NCBI GenBank assembly: GCA_963680875.1
Contig: OY804585.1
Location: 46,235,414 to 46,299,413 of the forward strand
Reading direction: 5' to 3'
DNA length: 64,000 nt
From: Bathymodiolus brooksi
Lineage: Eukaryota; Mollusca; Bivalvia; Mytilida; Modiolidae
The translations under genes were made by a program, and so were the position numbers. This document shows positions 9,786 to 22,422 of this stretch, in pieces. The notes beneath the pieces were generated by a model that ran no database searches, had not been told where the DNA came from, and worked only from the letters and a program-made list of their open reading frames with translations. How positions within the stretch are numbered: position 1 is the first letter of the stretch; each line of letters begins with the position of its first letter.

Positions 9786-12422
9786 GGCCCCTATATTTTG
9801 GTCTGGGCTATTAAACTTTTACCTATAATTTAGTTAAACATATAGACATTTTTTATCAAAAATCTTGTCTGGGCTACCAGCTTGAACTTCCCAATTTCTA
9901 TCCCTGCATAAGATCACGACCATGACGGCCCCTGGAACATATACTTTAAATTTAGTAGAATATCATGAAAATGTTTATTTTTCTCGCATGATCCTGTATT
10001 GTTTAATATTCAGTTGAATATCTGTCATCTAGATATAAATGATAATTCATGTAGTTTGGATGCAAGCAGTTTGTTTTTGTAATTTCATACAATATTTTTC
10101 CCATGGCAGTCATCTTTAAGACGTTCATACACTTTACAGAGACCACTCGGTCAATTGCTTTTAGAACAGTACGTTAAGTTGAGAGTAACGGTAAACAAGG
10201 ATAAGCTTTACAGCCATTTTAATAAACATGCGTCACGAATGTTGTCTGCCACTCACATTTGTTATCGTTGTTCTTTTTCTAAAGAATATCAACATTTCTG
10301 ATATCAAACATGCAACTCAATAGAAAAGTAGTTTTACGTGTTTGCCTGAAAGTCTTAATATATGATTGGTCAATGCAGACGTGACCTCTTTGTGTTTGTT
10401 GATTACAAAACAAATATATTTTAACAGCCCTTGCCTTCAAATTTTTAACCTACTAGCCCTTTGGGCTAGCAAATGTGTAATTTTACTAGCCCGAACTCAG
10501 TTTACTAGAGTAGACCAAAAGAAAAAACAGAAATCTTGCACCATCATATTATAAATCACTGTGATAGATATCTTTTGGTCTGTTTAATCTATTTACTTAT
10601 TTTGATATGCCTTTTGGGTGATACTAGCAATACTCTAATTAAGGTAAAGGACATTTTGAAGATATATTTAACAGAACAAAAGATATACATGTATCCAAAT
10701 CACCAAGATGAGTGATACGTCTATCGCAGTGATTTATCACGCTACAGGTATGTCTCTGAATGTACATATGTACATGTACTGCAGGGCTCTACAATGCGAC
10801 CAAAACACTCGCATTTGCGAGTTACTTTTATAAAATGCGAGTAAAAATTCAGTATTATTAGCCAGACGGCGAGTTGATATTTCCGGAACATTTGCATTCC
10901 CTCACCGATAATTTTTTTCAATTTAAATTCCGACTTTGATTTTCCGGTCTTTTAAACTGCGCAATTGACTCAGTCATAAAAATTTAAATCACAGGCTTTG
11001 AATGCTTGCAAGTGACCGCGGTTAGCAAAAAAAAAACCTCACACAATTTTTCGCTAAAATTAAACAGATTGAATCAACTGATTACGAAAATGGCCTGCCT
11101 GATGCAACATCGACAGAAGTATAAGCCAAAATACTGGTTAAGGTTCAGGTTCTAAAGCTGAAAAGTGTTTTTGTGTCTCATTGATGATTCCAATAACGAC
11201 GTTATGTATTGCTATGTTTGTAGAAAGGCTGGTAAAACCGAATTTGTCTCTGAAAAAAACGCTTAAACGTGAAAGTCTTGTTTACCATAATAAAATTAAA
11301 AGTGTGAAACATGAAACTTGTTTCAATGTGGTATCGATCAGAAAAAGCCCATTTCTCAAATAATCTTCTGTCTCATTCAGGGCATTAATAATTATGTACA
11401 AATAAATACATATTGGAGATATATAGTACGAATTATGGCAAGTAATATTCTTTTGTTGGCAAGTAAAAAATGATTCCTTACTAGCCAGGGACTAGTAGGG
11501 TTTCAGGTCGTTCCGGCTCCAAATCGATCTGGCCCTAAATTGAAAGTTGATTCTGCCCCATTGGAAATTAAATACTTTTGAACCGAAATACACAAGTGTT
11601 TATCATTTCAAAATGTTTTTGATCGATTTTAATTTTAAAAATTCAAATATTAGAATTTTTTGTGTGTAATCAAGAAATCAATGTACTGGTTAAATAAATA
11701 TATTTATTACAATTAAATGATGATTATACAGCAGTTAGTACTGATTAGTGTACAAGTCTTTGATTGTACTCTAAATTAAGCTACACCCAAGCTAATTTTA
11801 TTGTTTGATATCACCAATTAATTGGAACAATTTATAAAATCAAGTGTACATAAATGTACATGTAGTAATTAAAAACATACAAGAACTCAAAATCCAAGCT
11901 AATTTTAGGGTGTGAGAAATTTGAAAGTCTTTGTTCTGCCATGCTGTGGCTATAGCTTTCATTCATTCCTTCCATGATGTCTTACCCATGTGTAGTGACT
12001 GAGGCTCAGTAAGTTTTCCGTCAATAAATAATGACTGTCATCACGTATGAGCAAAAAAGTACATTCGTTCATATTTTACCAACACAGGAATAAATGTAAT
12101 GTTGTTGAAATATATCTATGGCTAAATTTGAGGCATTGACAGATCGAAAAACAAATGTTATTAAGGCAAGCTGTTGTCGAAAAGCATACGAAAAGTAATA
12201 ACCTTCGTAATTATGGACATGCAAAATAGCGGTCAAACATGGTGTATGTTACTAAATAGAAAATCTCGAACATTGAGCCTCTGGGTATGGGTAACTAGAC
12301 ACCCCTTTTACCTACTTAGACCATATTTAAGAATCTACTTTGCATTTTTAAGTACAGAAAATGAATTTGAATTTCTACTTGTGTCCAACATCACAAATGT
12401 TATCATCACATACAATGTACAG
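9786..12422. other. PLCL intron 1, repeat remnants, no gene seen
   Basis: This is AT-rich intron. About 10,445-10,515 holds several TACTAGCCC/GGGCTAG strings, and 11,480-11,530 has a related TACTAGCCAGGGACTAGTAG, so these may be pieces of one interrupted repeat. GGGCTCTACAATGCGACC near 10,783 begins another interspersed repeat with recurring TGCGAGT. The short ORFs have no domain I recognise. Confidence 0.4.
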
Positions 12423-14086
12423 TACAGCTGACAGCATACACTGATAAATGCTGAGTATAATCTGGATGCTGAGCCAGGCTCAGCATTTTCGCTGATGGTC
12501 GGCTAATTAACCCCAAGGTAATAAACAGAGCCATAAAATACCTGGTCAGTAGTGTCTTGTTGATTTCACAGGTGATCTACAGGTAAATATATACACCTGT
12601 TTGTGTTACATAACAGGAAATGGGCATATTTGGATTTCAGTGATTTTGATGTGTAGAAAAAGGACTTTAATACATTTAGCTCTCCCTTGAAAATTGGTCA
12701 ATAAAATAATATTTTCAAAATTTAATATTTTGTGATATTAGCATCTGTGAGTGAGCTAACAATTTAAACAAATTATTGAAATGAAATCATAATTTTGTGT
12801 TGGATATTTTAGAATTTTTAACTGAAAATATGGCAAAGAAGAACAAGATTAATTGTGATGCTATTTTAATCAATAGATTAATTATTAAAGATTAGATTTA
12901 ACATTTTAAGAATTTTCTTTCTATGTAATGTGCATGTGTGTACATGTGTTAGTCATGTATTGAAGAGTTGTTTTTTTTGTTTTTCAACTTTGACAAAAAT
13001 GTTATAGTTGTTCTTTTATGATACATGTATTTAAAATTTTAATTTTTTTTTATTTTGTAATTAATTTTATCTGTTTTTGCAGAGGAATAATATATTTAAT
13101 TTGCTTTATCAATTTAATCAAATAAATGTAATCCAATTTCAAAAATATACTTGTTACTATGTTTCGATTTTTTTTTTAATCCATTTTATCCAAGGTAATA
13201 TTAATTTCTTTTCTTTTCATAGTTTATTTTGTGACATGTCAGGTTGGTTTTTTTGTTATTCAGGACATTTCTTGAACATTTTTTTTTCACATTTTTATTC
13301 TTATTTTGTTAAACATACATTCTAAACATTAAAAAAAATATGCCAGTTGATTATAAATACATTCTTTTCAATATAAAAAATGACAAATTAAGTATTTTTT
13401 GTATATTAACACACAGGTATGGTAAACAGAAAATCTCAATCAATGAAGGATTTATGGATATAATAAATGTAATTAAAACATATTATTCTCTGATTGTGCA
13501 CCAAGTTTAATATACACAGTTTAGTTAGAATTTACTTTCAAGATTTAAAACATTGATAAGACAAACAAATTGAAGAAAATATGAAGTTTTACAACAACAA
13601 AAAAAGAACAAAAAAAGACAACATACAAATGGTTAAAAAAAGAATAGATACACATCTATTGTATACATGTAAATATTTTTAAATAATTTACTTTTAAATT
13701 TTAAAATACAGATAATAATTGAAATTTTAACAAAACAAATCAATTGAAAAACAAAGAAGTTTTAATTCAATTTTAGAATTATCAAAACATTACTACATTG
13801 TAAAATAGAAAATTTATTATGTAAATATTCCCACTAAATAAAAAGTCACAAGTGTAACAAATCACACATACATGCTCAGGTAAATTTTACTAACACCTAT
13901 TGAATCAGGTACATCTACCTGGAAATCATTATGATCATATTGTTTATTCAATTGCTGACCATCTGTACAGGTGAGGGTAATAAAACTGATCATCAGCCCA
14001 TGATTTACGACCCCTAATAAAACCTCAGCATTGAATGCTGAGCCTTTTAAATTCTCAGCATTTATCAGTGTATGCTGTCAGCTGTA
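12423..14086. mobile_element. AT-rich non-autonomous element, 1,664 bp, with perfect 33-bp terminal inverted repeats
   Basis: The first 33 bases (TACAGCTGACAGCATACACT onward to GATAAATGCTGAG) are repeated without mismatch, reversed, at 14,054-14,086. Just inside each end sits a small palindrome: GCTGAGCCAGGCTCAGC near 12,469 and CTCAGCATTGAATGCTGAG near 14,026. The interior is extremely AT-rich. The only long ORF (about 13,077-13,325) is a run of Phe, Ile and Asn typical of AT-rich DNA. I saw no convincing target duplication, so the transposon class is open. Confidence 0.65.
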
Positions 14087-14999
14087 CATGTACGGTATAT
14101 TGAAATGTCAACATCACATGACATACAGGTATGATGATTTTTTTGTATTTTAATCTTTATTTCTCTGTGAACAATGGGTTTTTTTTCTAAAGAACTGTTG
14201 TATATCGTCATACTTTTATCAAAATGTTATTCATATTCATTGATGAACAGAATGTTGTATGCTAGAAAAATGACAAGTACCGAAAAATTTAACTTGCATG
14301 TTTAAGATGTCAATCACTCTCCTACAATGGATGGACAAGGTGTTTGGTAGATTAATGCTGGAAATATTGAATCTTTATTGAGAATGCTAACAGTATCTTC
14401 TCACAAAATGGATGTGCTATTAGAAATAAAGTAGCATGAGGATTTTTGATTTGTCAACATCACATATGTTACAAATGTGTTTGTGCCCATGATACTGCAT
14501 GCAGGACTCTCCTATCATTAGATGTTCTAATCTTCTTTCACTAGTAATTTGAAAAAGCAGGTTTCCAGCAATCAAAAAAAGAAAACAGATATTGATTTGA
14601 AGCATGTTAAAAATTTTCTTCTCATGTCACACTTTGATCCCCTTTACTGTGGAAATACTCATATACAGAAAATATTGGACATGGATAAGAAGAAACTGTG
14701 ACATGTTATGAAATTGTTGATAAGATAGCAAAACAATAGTTAATCATAATGCATCAGTCATCAGACATGGCAAAGGCATTTAAATTATCAGTTGAGGAAG
14801 AACATGACCAGTCGGATGAGGAAGACGATCACGAATTCAAAGACATAAGTAGAGTGATACGTTGAAAATTTGCCAAAACATTCAAGGTGTTACTGTTATG
14901 CAATATGCACATACATGACAACTTGTTATTAAGGATGGCTTGAGAGACTGCACTTCACATACATTGTATGAACAATCCAGGAAAATACACCAGTCTGGG
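14087..14999. other. PLCL intron 1, possible outer part of a hAT-like fragment
   Basis: Most of this is AT-rich intron. A short acidic reading frame at about 14,749-14,865 (MHQSSDMAKAFKLSVEEEHD...) precedes the hAT dimerisation fragment at 15,000 on the same strand. It may be a piece of the same dead transposase, but I cannot show that. Confidence 0.3.
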
Positions 15000-15260
15000 A
15001 CATCAGACATTGATATCTACATTCCTGGGCCATGTACATGTATTAATATGTCCGATAGTTCATAGAGTATTGGAAAGTTAATGAATCAGGATTCCCATCA
15101 TTGTCTAATATAGCCATTAAGAACTTAGCAATTCCACATTCATCATGATCAGCACCAGCAGAAAGACTTTTTGCATTGCCGGAAAGATACATGATGTATT
15201 TAGATCTGACAGATGTTCTCTAACTAGCAGTACCTTTGAAACACTGAACTATTTTTGGGT
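15000..15260 (+). pseudogene. hAT transposase C-terminal (dimerisation) fragment
   Basis: The plus strand reads EYWKVNESGFPSLSNIAIKN then LAIPHSS, an in-frame TGA, SAPAERLF, then after a frame change IAGKIHDVFRSDRCSLTSS and TFETL. This is the order of the hAT C-terminal dimerisation domain: Y/W-W pair, P-L-SxxAxxxLAIP, S-S-ERLFSxAG, R-LxxxxFxxL. The catalytic part is not present here. One stop and at least one frameshift make it a dead fragment. It sits antisense in intron 1 of the PLCL gene. Confidence 0.8.
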
Positions 15261-16429
15261 CCCTTGGCAAAGTTTGGATGCTGTAATTAGGTGGCCCTGC
15301 TTTTGTTCACATACTACATATTTAAAATTTAAGGGCAGAAAAATTAGAATCATAGCATCAACTGAACATAATTTTTTTCCAAATAAATAATAAATGCCAT
15401 TACTCGTGTATTATATTGTATTATAAGACATGATTTTTTGTGTTATTTATTTTTTTAAACTAGCTACATTTGTACATGTACATTGTATATATATATATAT
15501 ATATTATATATAGTGATAACCGAATAACTAATAGGGACTGTCATGGTTACCATCATTATCATATAGTAGCTGGATAAATTACAACTAAATCATGCATATT
15601 CTGAAGGTTGAAAATTTTGCCGCTACCCAATCTAACCATTTCCAATTGAATTTGCACCACAGGAATCTGAAATTTTATCAATAAAAAACCTTGAAGTCTC
15701 TTCATTATCAATGTGTCCATCTTATATGCATTGATTGTGAAGCGTGGATACAGCGAGTGAGGTCTTTCATGGATAAAATTTCTCAGACATATCGAAATAT
15801 GCAGGACCTGACAGGTATAAATCAAGCCGGTCCGACGATGTTTTCGGCATATCGGTCCGAAAGTCCGGTAAAAAATTTGCTCTCTACTTCAGTCAGGAAA
15901 CAATTTTCTCTTTGTCGGTCCATCAAACAGTTTCTTTAAAAGTCTATCTTTCTTGCAATACAAATGTAGCATGTTTATTTCTTTAAATAAGCATTTTCTG
16001 TGAATAACTTAACTTGACCATTGCGTAATCCTAATCGAGTAACTTGCCGTAAAGAAATATAATTCGTCCCAAACATAGATCGGCATTCGACTAGATCGAT
16101 CGGTCTTTAAAATAAACCAAAACGATTATCATTTTAACTATTTGTATTGTGAAAATATATACATTTTTTTGTATTCGTAAGTTTCTTTAGGTTGATAAAG
16201 TTTGTATTCTTCATTAAATATGTTCTCTAATTTTTTGGCACCTTGTCATTTGTAAAAAAATCGGAACTTAATGGTACGACATGGTTAGGTACGTAAGATT
16301 CATGATTTGAGAGAAGGTGTTTGATTGGTCAAGTCCTTTCAACACAAATAATGACCGATTTCTCAAAATGTCGCTGTTGAGATTCTATCCTGGGGCGACA
16401 CCAGGGAAAAAAAAGGAAACAAATTGAAA
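15261..16429. other. PLCL intron 1 with a TA microsatellite, no gene seen
   Basis: A TA run lies at about 15,486-15,512. The rest is AT-rich intron with short ORFs that overlap on both strands and have no motif I recognise. Confidence 0.5.
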
Positions 16430-18548
16430 ATTACGATGAAAATCAGAACAAGAAACAAGAATATAAAAAAAATCGTCGTGACAGGAAATTTTCCTCAAAA
16501 TGACAAACAGAGCGACCTTGGTTAGTTTTTAACGAGGAAAAAACGTGATGACATGCACTACAGTACGTACATGCATTGAATTTTTCCAAAGTGATAAAAT
16601 CAGTAACCCCTTCATAAGCGGTTGCTCAAACTTAAGAGCATCAGCTGTTACTGACAGGGGTTTCAAAGTTTTTTATAATAGGAGGTACTTCTTAAATTTT
16701 AGGAGGTACCTAAAAAGTTAGGCCAAGGGCCGTAAGGGGTCCAGGGTGCGGAAGCTCCTGAAATCTAGCATTTTGTGGACCAAAAAATGTACTTCAGAGA
16801 CTGCAAAACATTAAAGTGTTTTTGAAAGAAAAATCCCATTAACTTTAGAGTTCAGATTTCACCAAGAGTGAAGACCATGCATAATGTCTGGATTCCCCCC
16901 CCCCCCCCCTCCCCCCCCAATTTCTTAATTGAATATTTCAGTTTACAGACTTCAGCCAAGATTATTCATAGATAGTCTGCCATATCTTAAAAATACCCAA
17001 AAGGACCATAAAGAGCTACGGTTCCGCAACTAGGCTTGATCAAGCATTGTTATCAAAGCTTAAACTTCTCAAAATTCTTTTGTTGGCTTTGTCCTTTTCT
17101 TTTTCACAATACCTTGGCTTGTGTGTTTTTTTTTACTTTATTACCAGTAATTAAACTCATCAAAGACCATTGGCATGGATCAAGACATATAAGTGTCATA
17201 ATTAATGAAACCAAGGACGTATATAGAATACGTCCTTGATGAAACATATAAATTTAATTTGCAATCATCAATCTTTAATAAAATTTATAATTTTAATAGA
17301 TCAATACAAATATAATTAAACAAAAACAATATATATTGTTACTTTCACGACTTATGTGCAAAAAAAATGTTCGAACAAAAATGATTCGCAGGAAGACATT
17401 TATTAACATTTGAATCACAAAAGTTAAATTATTTTGGATAAAAAGGGGGGGCCGAAGTTTTGACATTACAATGTAATTCGTATTTGAGCCATATCCGGTC
17501 CTTTTTCAAGATTTCTAGTAATTTTCTATCCCTTATCTCCTCGTACCCCCTTTTAAAAATGTTTTTCAGCACACTTTCATTTCTGTGAACAACCGTGGTA
17601 GGGCCCCCCGTAAATAGGTTTTTATTTTTTTTATACCGGAAGTTAAACAATATGGACGGAGTTAAGCAACAAGACAGTACCCCCCAGAATGATTCGACCC
17701 TGGGTTTTAAATGGATAAAAAAAATCGCACAAATATATTCATAATACATAATGATCATACTTATATTACTGGAGATTACACTAAATTGTGTTTGAACATA
17801 ATTTGTAATCGGTCATTTTTTTATTTTGAAATGATGTCAGCTTTGTTCCGGTCCGAGTTTACACAAGGATGAAAAGATATTGGGACGAAAACATATCTAT
17901 TTACCGCATGCGCAAACTGCTATTTACGATTCTAAGGTAAAGTTATTTTTAAAACAGGGAATATCCCATCAACTTGGTCATGACGCAGTTGTTCGATTTG
18001 AATGCGAGAATTCAGCAATTGACGTGATCATTAATTTTTTATGAAAAATATTCCACAAGCCTATCGACCATCGTACTTGTGGTTTTGACCACCGCTAATT
18101 TTGGGGGGTTCAGTAATTTCTGCCGGTACTATGCACGATCTCAGACGGGTAAAAGTACCGGGTACCGGCCCACTTTGAAACCCCTGTACTGATCATGAGC
18201 AGTCCAAAACCCACATGAAAGCAATTGTTGCTTTACATGTACATGTAAGTGCTAAGGGGAAATCAACAACTGAAAAAATGGTATCTGATGCAGGAAAGAC
18301 ATTGAAAGGTTCACAGATTGGCTTACCTTTTCAGAAATGCACATGCTATTGCAAAACAAAATAAACCATTAACTGACTATAAATGGCTGTGCCAAGATGA
18401 CAAATCCAAAGGGCTGGACATGTACAATGTAGGTAATACATGTACTTACCAAACAGAGCATGCAGCTCGTGATTTCATTGGCTGTTATTATATAGCAAAA
18501 TATGAAAGAGTTTTTAATGGCAATGAGGAATATGTGGTGGCATTTTAG
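16430..18548 (+). pseudogene. TTF/ZNF862-like hAT-type gene fragment, split by a transposon
   Basis: Left of the inserted element, about 16,470-16,560 reads RRDRKFSSK, an in-frame TGA, then QTERPWLVFNEEK. This resembles the RxFxxxW...PWL start of a TTF-type zinc finger. Right of the insertion, from 18,187, the frame reads DHEQSKTHMKAIVA, the HxxSxxHxxA end of such a finger. Farther on (18,318-18,548) comes AYLFRNAHAIAKQNKPLTDYKW and then CQDDKSKGLDM, like the segment after the finger in ZNF862-type hAT derivatives. The element at 16,655-18,186 interrupts it, and frameshifts show it is dead apart from that. Family assignment is from memory of motif order. Confidence 0.6.
16655..18186 (+). mobile_element. 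DNA transposon copy A, 1,532 bp, 6-bp target duplication
   Basis: It starts CAGGGGTTTCAAAG and ends CTTTGAAACCCCTG. It is flanked on both sides by TACTGA (16,649-16,654 and 18,187-18,192), which I read as the target duplication. It contains a poly-C tract (about 16,898-16,918), a small palindrome around 17,213-17,240 (AAGGACGTA...TACGTCCTT) and a minus-strand reading frame at 17,429-17,758. That frame includes VVHRNESVLKNIFKRGYEEI and is partly conserved in copy B. No transposase was recognised. A 6-bp duplication with CAGGGG ends is compatible with a hAT-like group, but that is inference. Confidence 0.8.
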
Positions 18549-19359
18549 TTTTTTTTTCTCGGTCAGACAGTTTTTCTAAATTGCCTGACCGAATGTCAGA
18601 CAAATTGTCTTTGATTTTCGATATGTCTGATTTCTGATTCCTGTGTATGTACTCAAGAATATTTAATCATGCATTTTAATGCATAGCGAATAGTAATTCC
18701 ACAAGCTATTGACAAGAGAAAAAATAACAAAGCAAAAAATATTTTGAATAGTTTCCATGGGTGACATGATTGGTACTGATGTTACATATAAGATATGGTA
18801 ACCAGCCAGTAAGATGGGGGAACAAAAACTATGTGTTCTGTCGAGTCTGGAGTATTATTGGTGCACTACATGTACGTTTTACGGCAACACATGTAAACAG
18901 TAAAACTATCAATGTACAATGTTTGTTAAAAACTGCTTTCTGTTAAGTGTTGTGAAGTAGACAATTTTTATTTATTTACTGTTGAGAGTACATGTTACAT
19001 GTACAGTATGTACCACTTAAGTTTTGATAAATTATTAAGACAGAGGACACCACGCTCGGAGTATTATTATGCTATTAACTTTAATGAGCAAACAGGTACA
19101 GATTTGCTATATATATATCATAGCTACATGTAAGTGTACCCAAGAGATTATGCTTGTTGTTTCATAAAAAAGTCTCATCCTTATTTGTGTCTAAAGCTTT
19201 TCTCAAACTACATGTGCCAACACACCATTTGAAAGCTACGAAAAAAGGGTACCGGGTCGTTTTATGGAAAATACCATTGCAAATATTCGTATTTTGGATC
19301 TTGTAAGGCTTGTTCATGGGTACTTTATTTTTGTCTTCCTCATAATTAACATGCTTTCT
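18549..19359. other. Spacer between the two opposed transposon copies
   Basis: This is the 1.17-kb spacer's right part. It has AT-rich sequence with GTCAGAC/GTCTGAC strings near 18,560-18,620 and several TACATGTA strings. No gene is seen. Confidence 0.5.
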
Positions 19360-20848
19360 CAGGGGTTTCAAAGTGGGCCGGTACCCGGTACTTTTACCCG
19401 CTTGAGATCGTGTATAGTACCGGCAGAAATTACTGAACCACCCAAAATTAGCGGTGGTCAAAACCACAAGTACGATGGTCGATAGGTTTGTGGAATATTT
19501 TTCATAAAAAAATAATGATCACGTCAATTGCTGAATTCTTGCATTCAAATCGAACAACTGCGTCACGACCAAGTTGATGGGATATTCCCTGTTTTAAAAA
19601 TAACTTTACCTTAGAATCGTAAATAGCAGTTTGCGCATGCGGTAAATAGATATGTTTTCGCCCCAATATCTTTTCATCCTTGTGTAAAACTCGGACCGGA
19701 ACAAAGCTGACATCATTTCAAAATAAAAAAATGACCGATTACAAATTATGTTCAGACACAATTTAGTGTAATCTCCAGTAATATAAGTATGATCATTATG
19801 TATTATGAATATATGACTACTCAATATTTTGTGCGATTTTTATTACCCATTTAAAACCCAGGGTCGAATCATTCTGGGGCGTACTGTCTTGTTGCTTAAC
19901 TCCGTCCATATTGTTTAACTTCCGGTATAAAAAAATAAAAACCTATGGCTAATTTATTTACATATTTTGACGGGGCCCTACCGCGGTTGTTCACAGAAAT
20001 GAAAGTGTGCTGAAAAACATTTTTAAAAGGGGGTACGAGGAGATAAGGGATAGAAAATTACTAGAAATCTTGAAAAAGGACCGTACATGGCTCAAATACG
20101 AATTACATTGTAATGTCAAAATGCCGGGCCCCCTTTTTTCCAAAATAATTTAACTTTTGTGATTCAAATGTTAATAAATATCTTCCCGCGAATCGTTTTT
20201 GTTCGAACATTTTTTTTGCACATAAGTCGTGAAAGTAACAATATATAGTTTTTGTTTAATTATATTTGTATTGATTATAAATTTTATTAAAGATTGATGA
20301 TTGCAAATTAAATTTATGTTTCATCAAGGACGTATTCTATATACGTCCTTGGTTTCATTAATTATGACACTTATATGTCTTGATCCCTGCCAATGGTCTT
20401 TGATGAGTTTAATTACTGGTAATAAAGTTAAAAAAAACACACAAGCCAAGGTGTTGTGAAAAAGAAAAGGACAAAGCCAACAAAAGAATTTTGAGAAGTT
20501 TAAGCTTTGATAACAATGGCTTGGTCAAGCCTAGCTGCGGAACCGTAGCTCTTTATGGTCCTTTTGGTTTTTTTAAGATATGGCAGGACTATCTATGAAT
20601 AATCTTGGCTGAAGTCTGTAAACTGAAATATTCAATAAAGAAATTGGGGGGGGGGGGGGGGGGGGGAATCTGAACTCTAAAGATAGTGGGATTTTTTTTT
20701 CAAAAACACTAATGTTTTGCAGTCTTTGAAGTACATTTTTTTGGTCCACAAAATGCTAGAATTCAGGAGTTTCCGCCCCCTGGACCCCTTACGGCCCTCA
20801 GCCTAATTTTTTGGGTACCTCCTATTATTAAAAACTTTGAAAGCCCTG
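19360..20848 (-). mobile_element. DNA transposon copy B, 1,489 bp, inverted relative to copy A
   Basis: It starts CAGGGGTTTCAAAG at 19,360 and ends CTTTGAAAGCCCTG at 20,848, flanked by CTTTCT on both sides as a 6-bp target duplication. It reads along its whole length as the reverse complement of copy A, with small indels. The poly-C of copy A appears as poly-G at about 20,647-20,666, and the AAGGACGTA palindrome recurs near 20,325-20,350. Different target duplications show the two copies are separate insertions, not one duplicated palindrome. Confidence 0.8.
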
Positions 20849-22422
20849 CTTTCTTGACGTGTTTAATATTAGCATCGTGTTATCGGTTTTCGTGCTATTA
20901 TCGATTTTCAGATATAGCGATTAACAGTGTTAACCCTTCATTCATATGACGATTGGAATTTTCAAAGAATGGCTAGTTAAATATTTCTTTGTACATAAGA
21001 TTGTTTTTAAAGCCATTCTTATATTTCAATATACTCTCGATTATCTGGCAACTTTTGTTGTCAGTAAAATGGTGTCATCTGTTTTCGTGTGAAGTAAAAA
21101 CAAAGCCGATATACGGGATGGAAACGAATATATAATCCCGAAATGGCTGGTTTTAAAATTTCATGGTTCTGGCCATCTACCAAATCATACTACATCTAAA
21201 TAAAATAACAGAATGTTTGAAAATGACCACTTTCAAAATTGTGTTTACTTTTGATGTTTTTTTTAGTGCTGAAACCACAATGCACAGCTAAGTGACATGT
21301 ATTTTATATAAGAAACAGGCACATTTCAGTCAGCTCTTTTGTTTACAAGTACGATCAGTGACCCCATGACAGTTACATGACAGGCAGAGCCGGTGTCTGA
21401 GAGGCAGAAGACATAGTTCAATTTTATATAGCCCTTCTGGATTTTTTTCCAGCTACTTTATAAATGAAGTAAATTTTTAGCATTACAAAAAGTATGGTTC
21501 AGTAGGTAGGTTCACTGTTTTTGGTACTTACGTCTTTAAAAGCAAACTTTAATATCTTTTACAGATGTCACTCTGTAGTCTTGTTTATGTTCCAGAAATA
21601 GAAACCGGAAGACACATCAAAAATAATGCGTGCGCTGTGGAAATCAAAATAAAATGGATAAAACGAAAACAGATGACACACGAAAACACATACCGTGACG
21701 ATATATATTGCTTCACTCTTTGTTTGACATCTGGTTAAATTTATACTATTTTAGCATTTGATGCGTAATTCATTAAAAAAGAGGTTATTTGCACACATTT
21801 CATGCACTTTTGCGTTGGTACCAAAAAAAAAAACATTTTTACTGTTCTTGTGTGTTTTTTTGTAAATTTTGCAAGAAAAGTTTCGCTTGAGATCTTTGAC
21901 AAAAGTAGACCAAAATGAATGAATTATTTTTTTTTGTATACAACTAATAAATAAATAATTAAAGTAGACCAAAATAAATGAATTATCATTTTTTTTTGGC
22001 ATACAACTAATAAATAAATAGTTACCAAAAAATTGTCGAAAAAGACTTCATCTATTATAATATAATAGCGATTAAGTGGGGCGAATCGACTCACTTTCTG
22101 GGGCGAATCGACCTGGGGCAAAACGACCCGGATTCCGAAAAAAGGGTTCGTCTGTTTACAATCAGTGTACCATGTTCTGGTAAAAAACGTACTGTTTAAA
22201 ACATTTCTTTTTCTTTTCATAAATATACCCATATGTGTATAGGCCCTATCTGAACGAGTCTGTAGTAGAACCCTTGCTTAGGTGAATCAACACACTGGAC
22301 AACTCCGTATTATAACGGATTTTAATATTCATTTCACTCCATTGCCAGTTTTACAATTTGTTTTTCAACCTACATGCATTTGACAAGTAATGAATATGGG
22401 AATATGATAATCAATAACTGAC
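20849..22422. other. PLCL intron 1, proximal part, with a short tandem duplication
   Basis: No gene is seen. AAAGTAGACCAAAAT followed by an AATGAATTAT string occurs at 21,902 and 21,961, giving a two-unit tandem repeat of about 60 bp ending near 22,021. GGGGCGAATCGAC occurs twice near 22,078-22,112. ORFs in this stretch derive from these repeats and homopolymers. Confidence 0.5.

Noticed and set aside
13077..13325. 82-residue Phe/Ile/Asn-rich ORF, possible membrane protein
   Set aside because: Its composition is explained by extreme AT content inside a non-autonomous element; there is no start context or motif.
16655..20848. One giant palindrome such as a gene-conversion or assembly palindrome
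   Set aside because: Each arm has its own ends and a different 6-bp target duplication, so these are two independent insertions.
22077..22140. Repeated GGGGCGAATCGAC as an operator-like site
   Set aside because: There are only two copies within a repeat-rich intron and no palindrome or gene start nearby.
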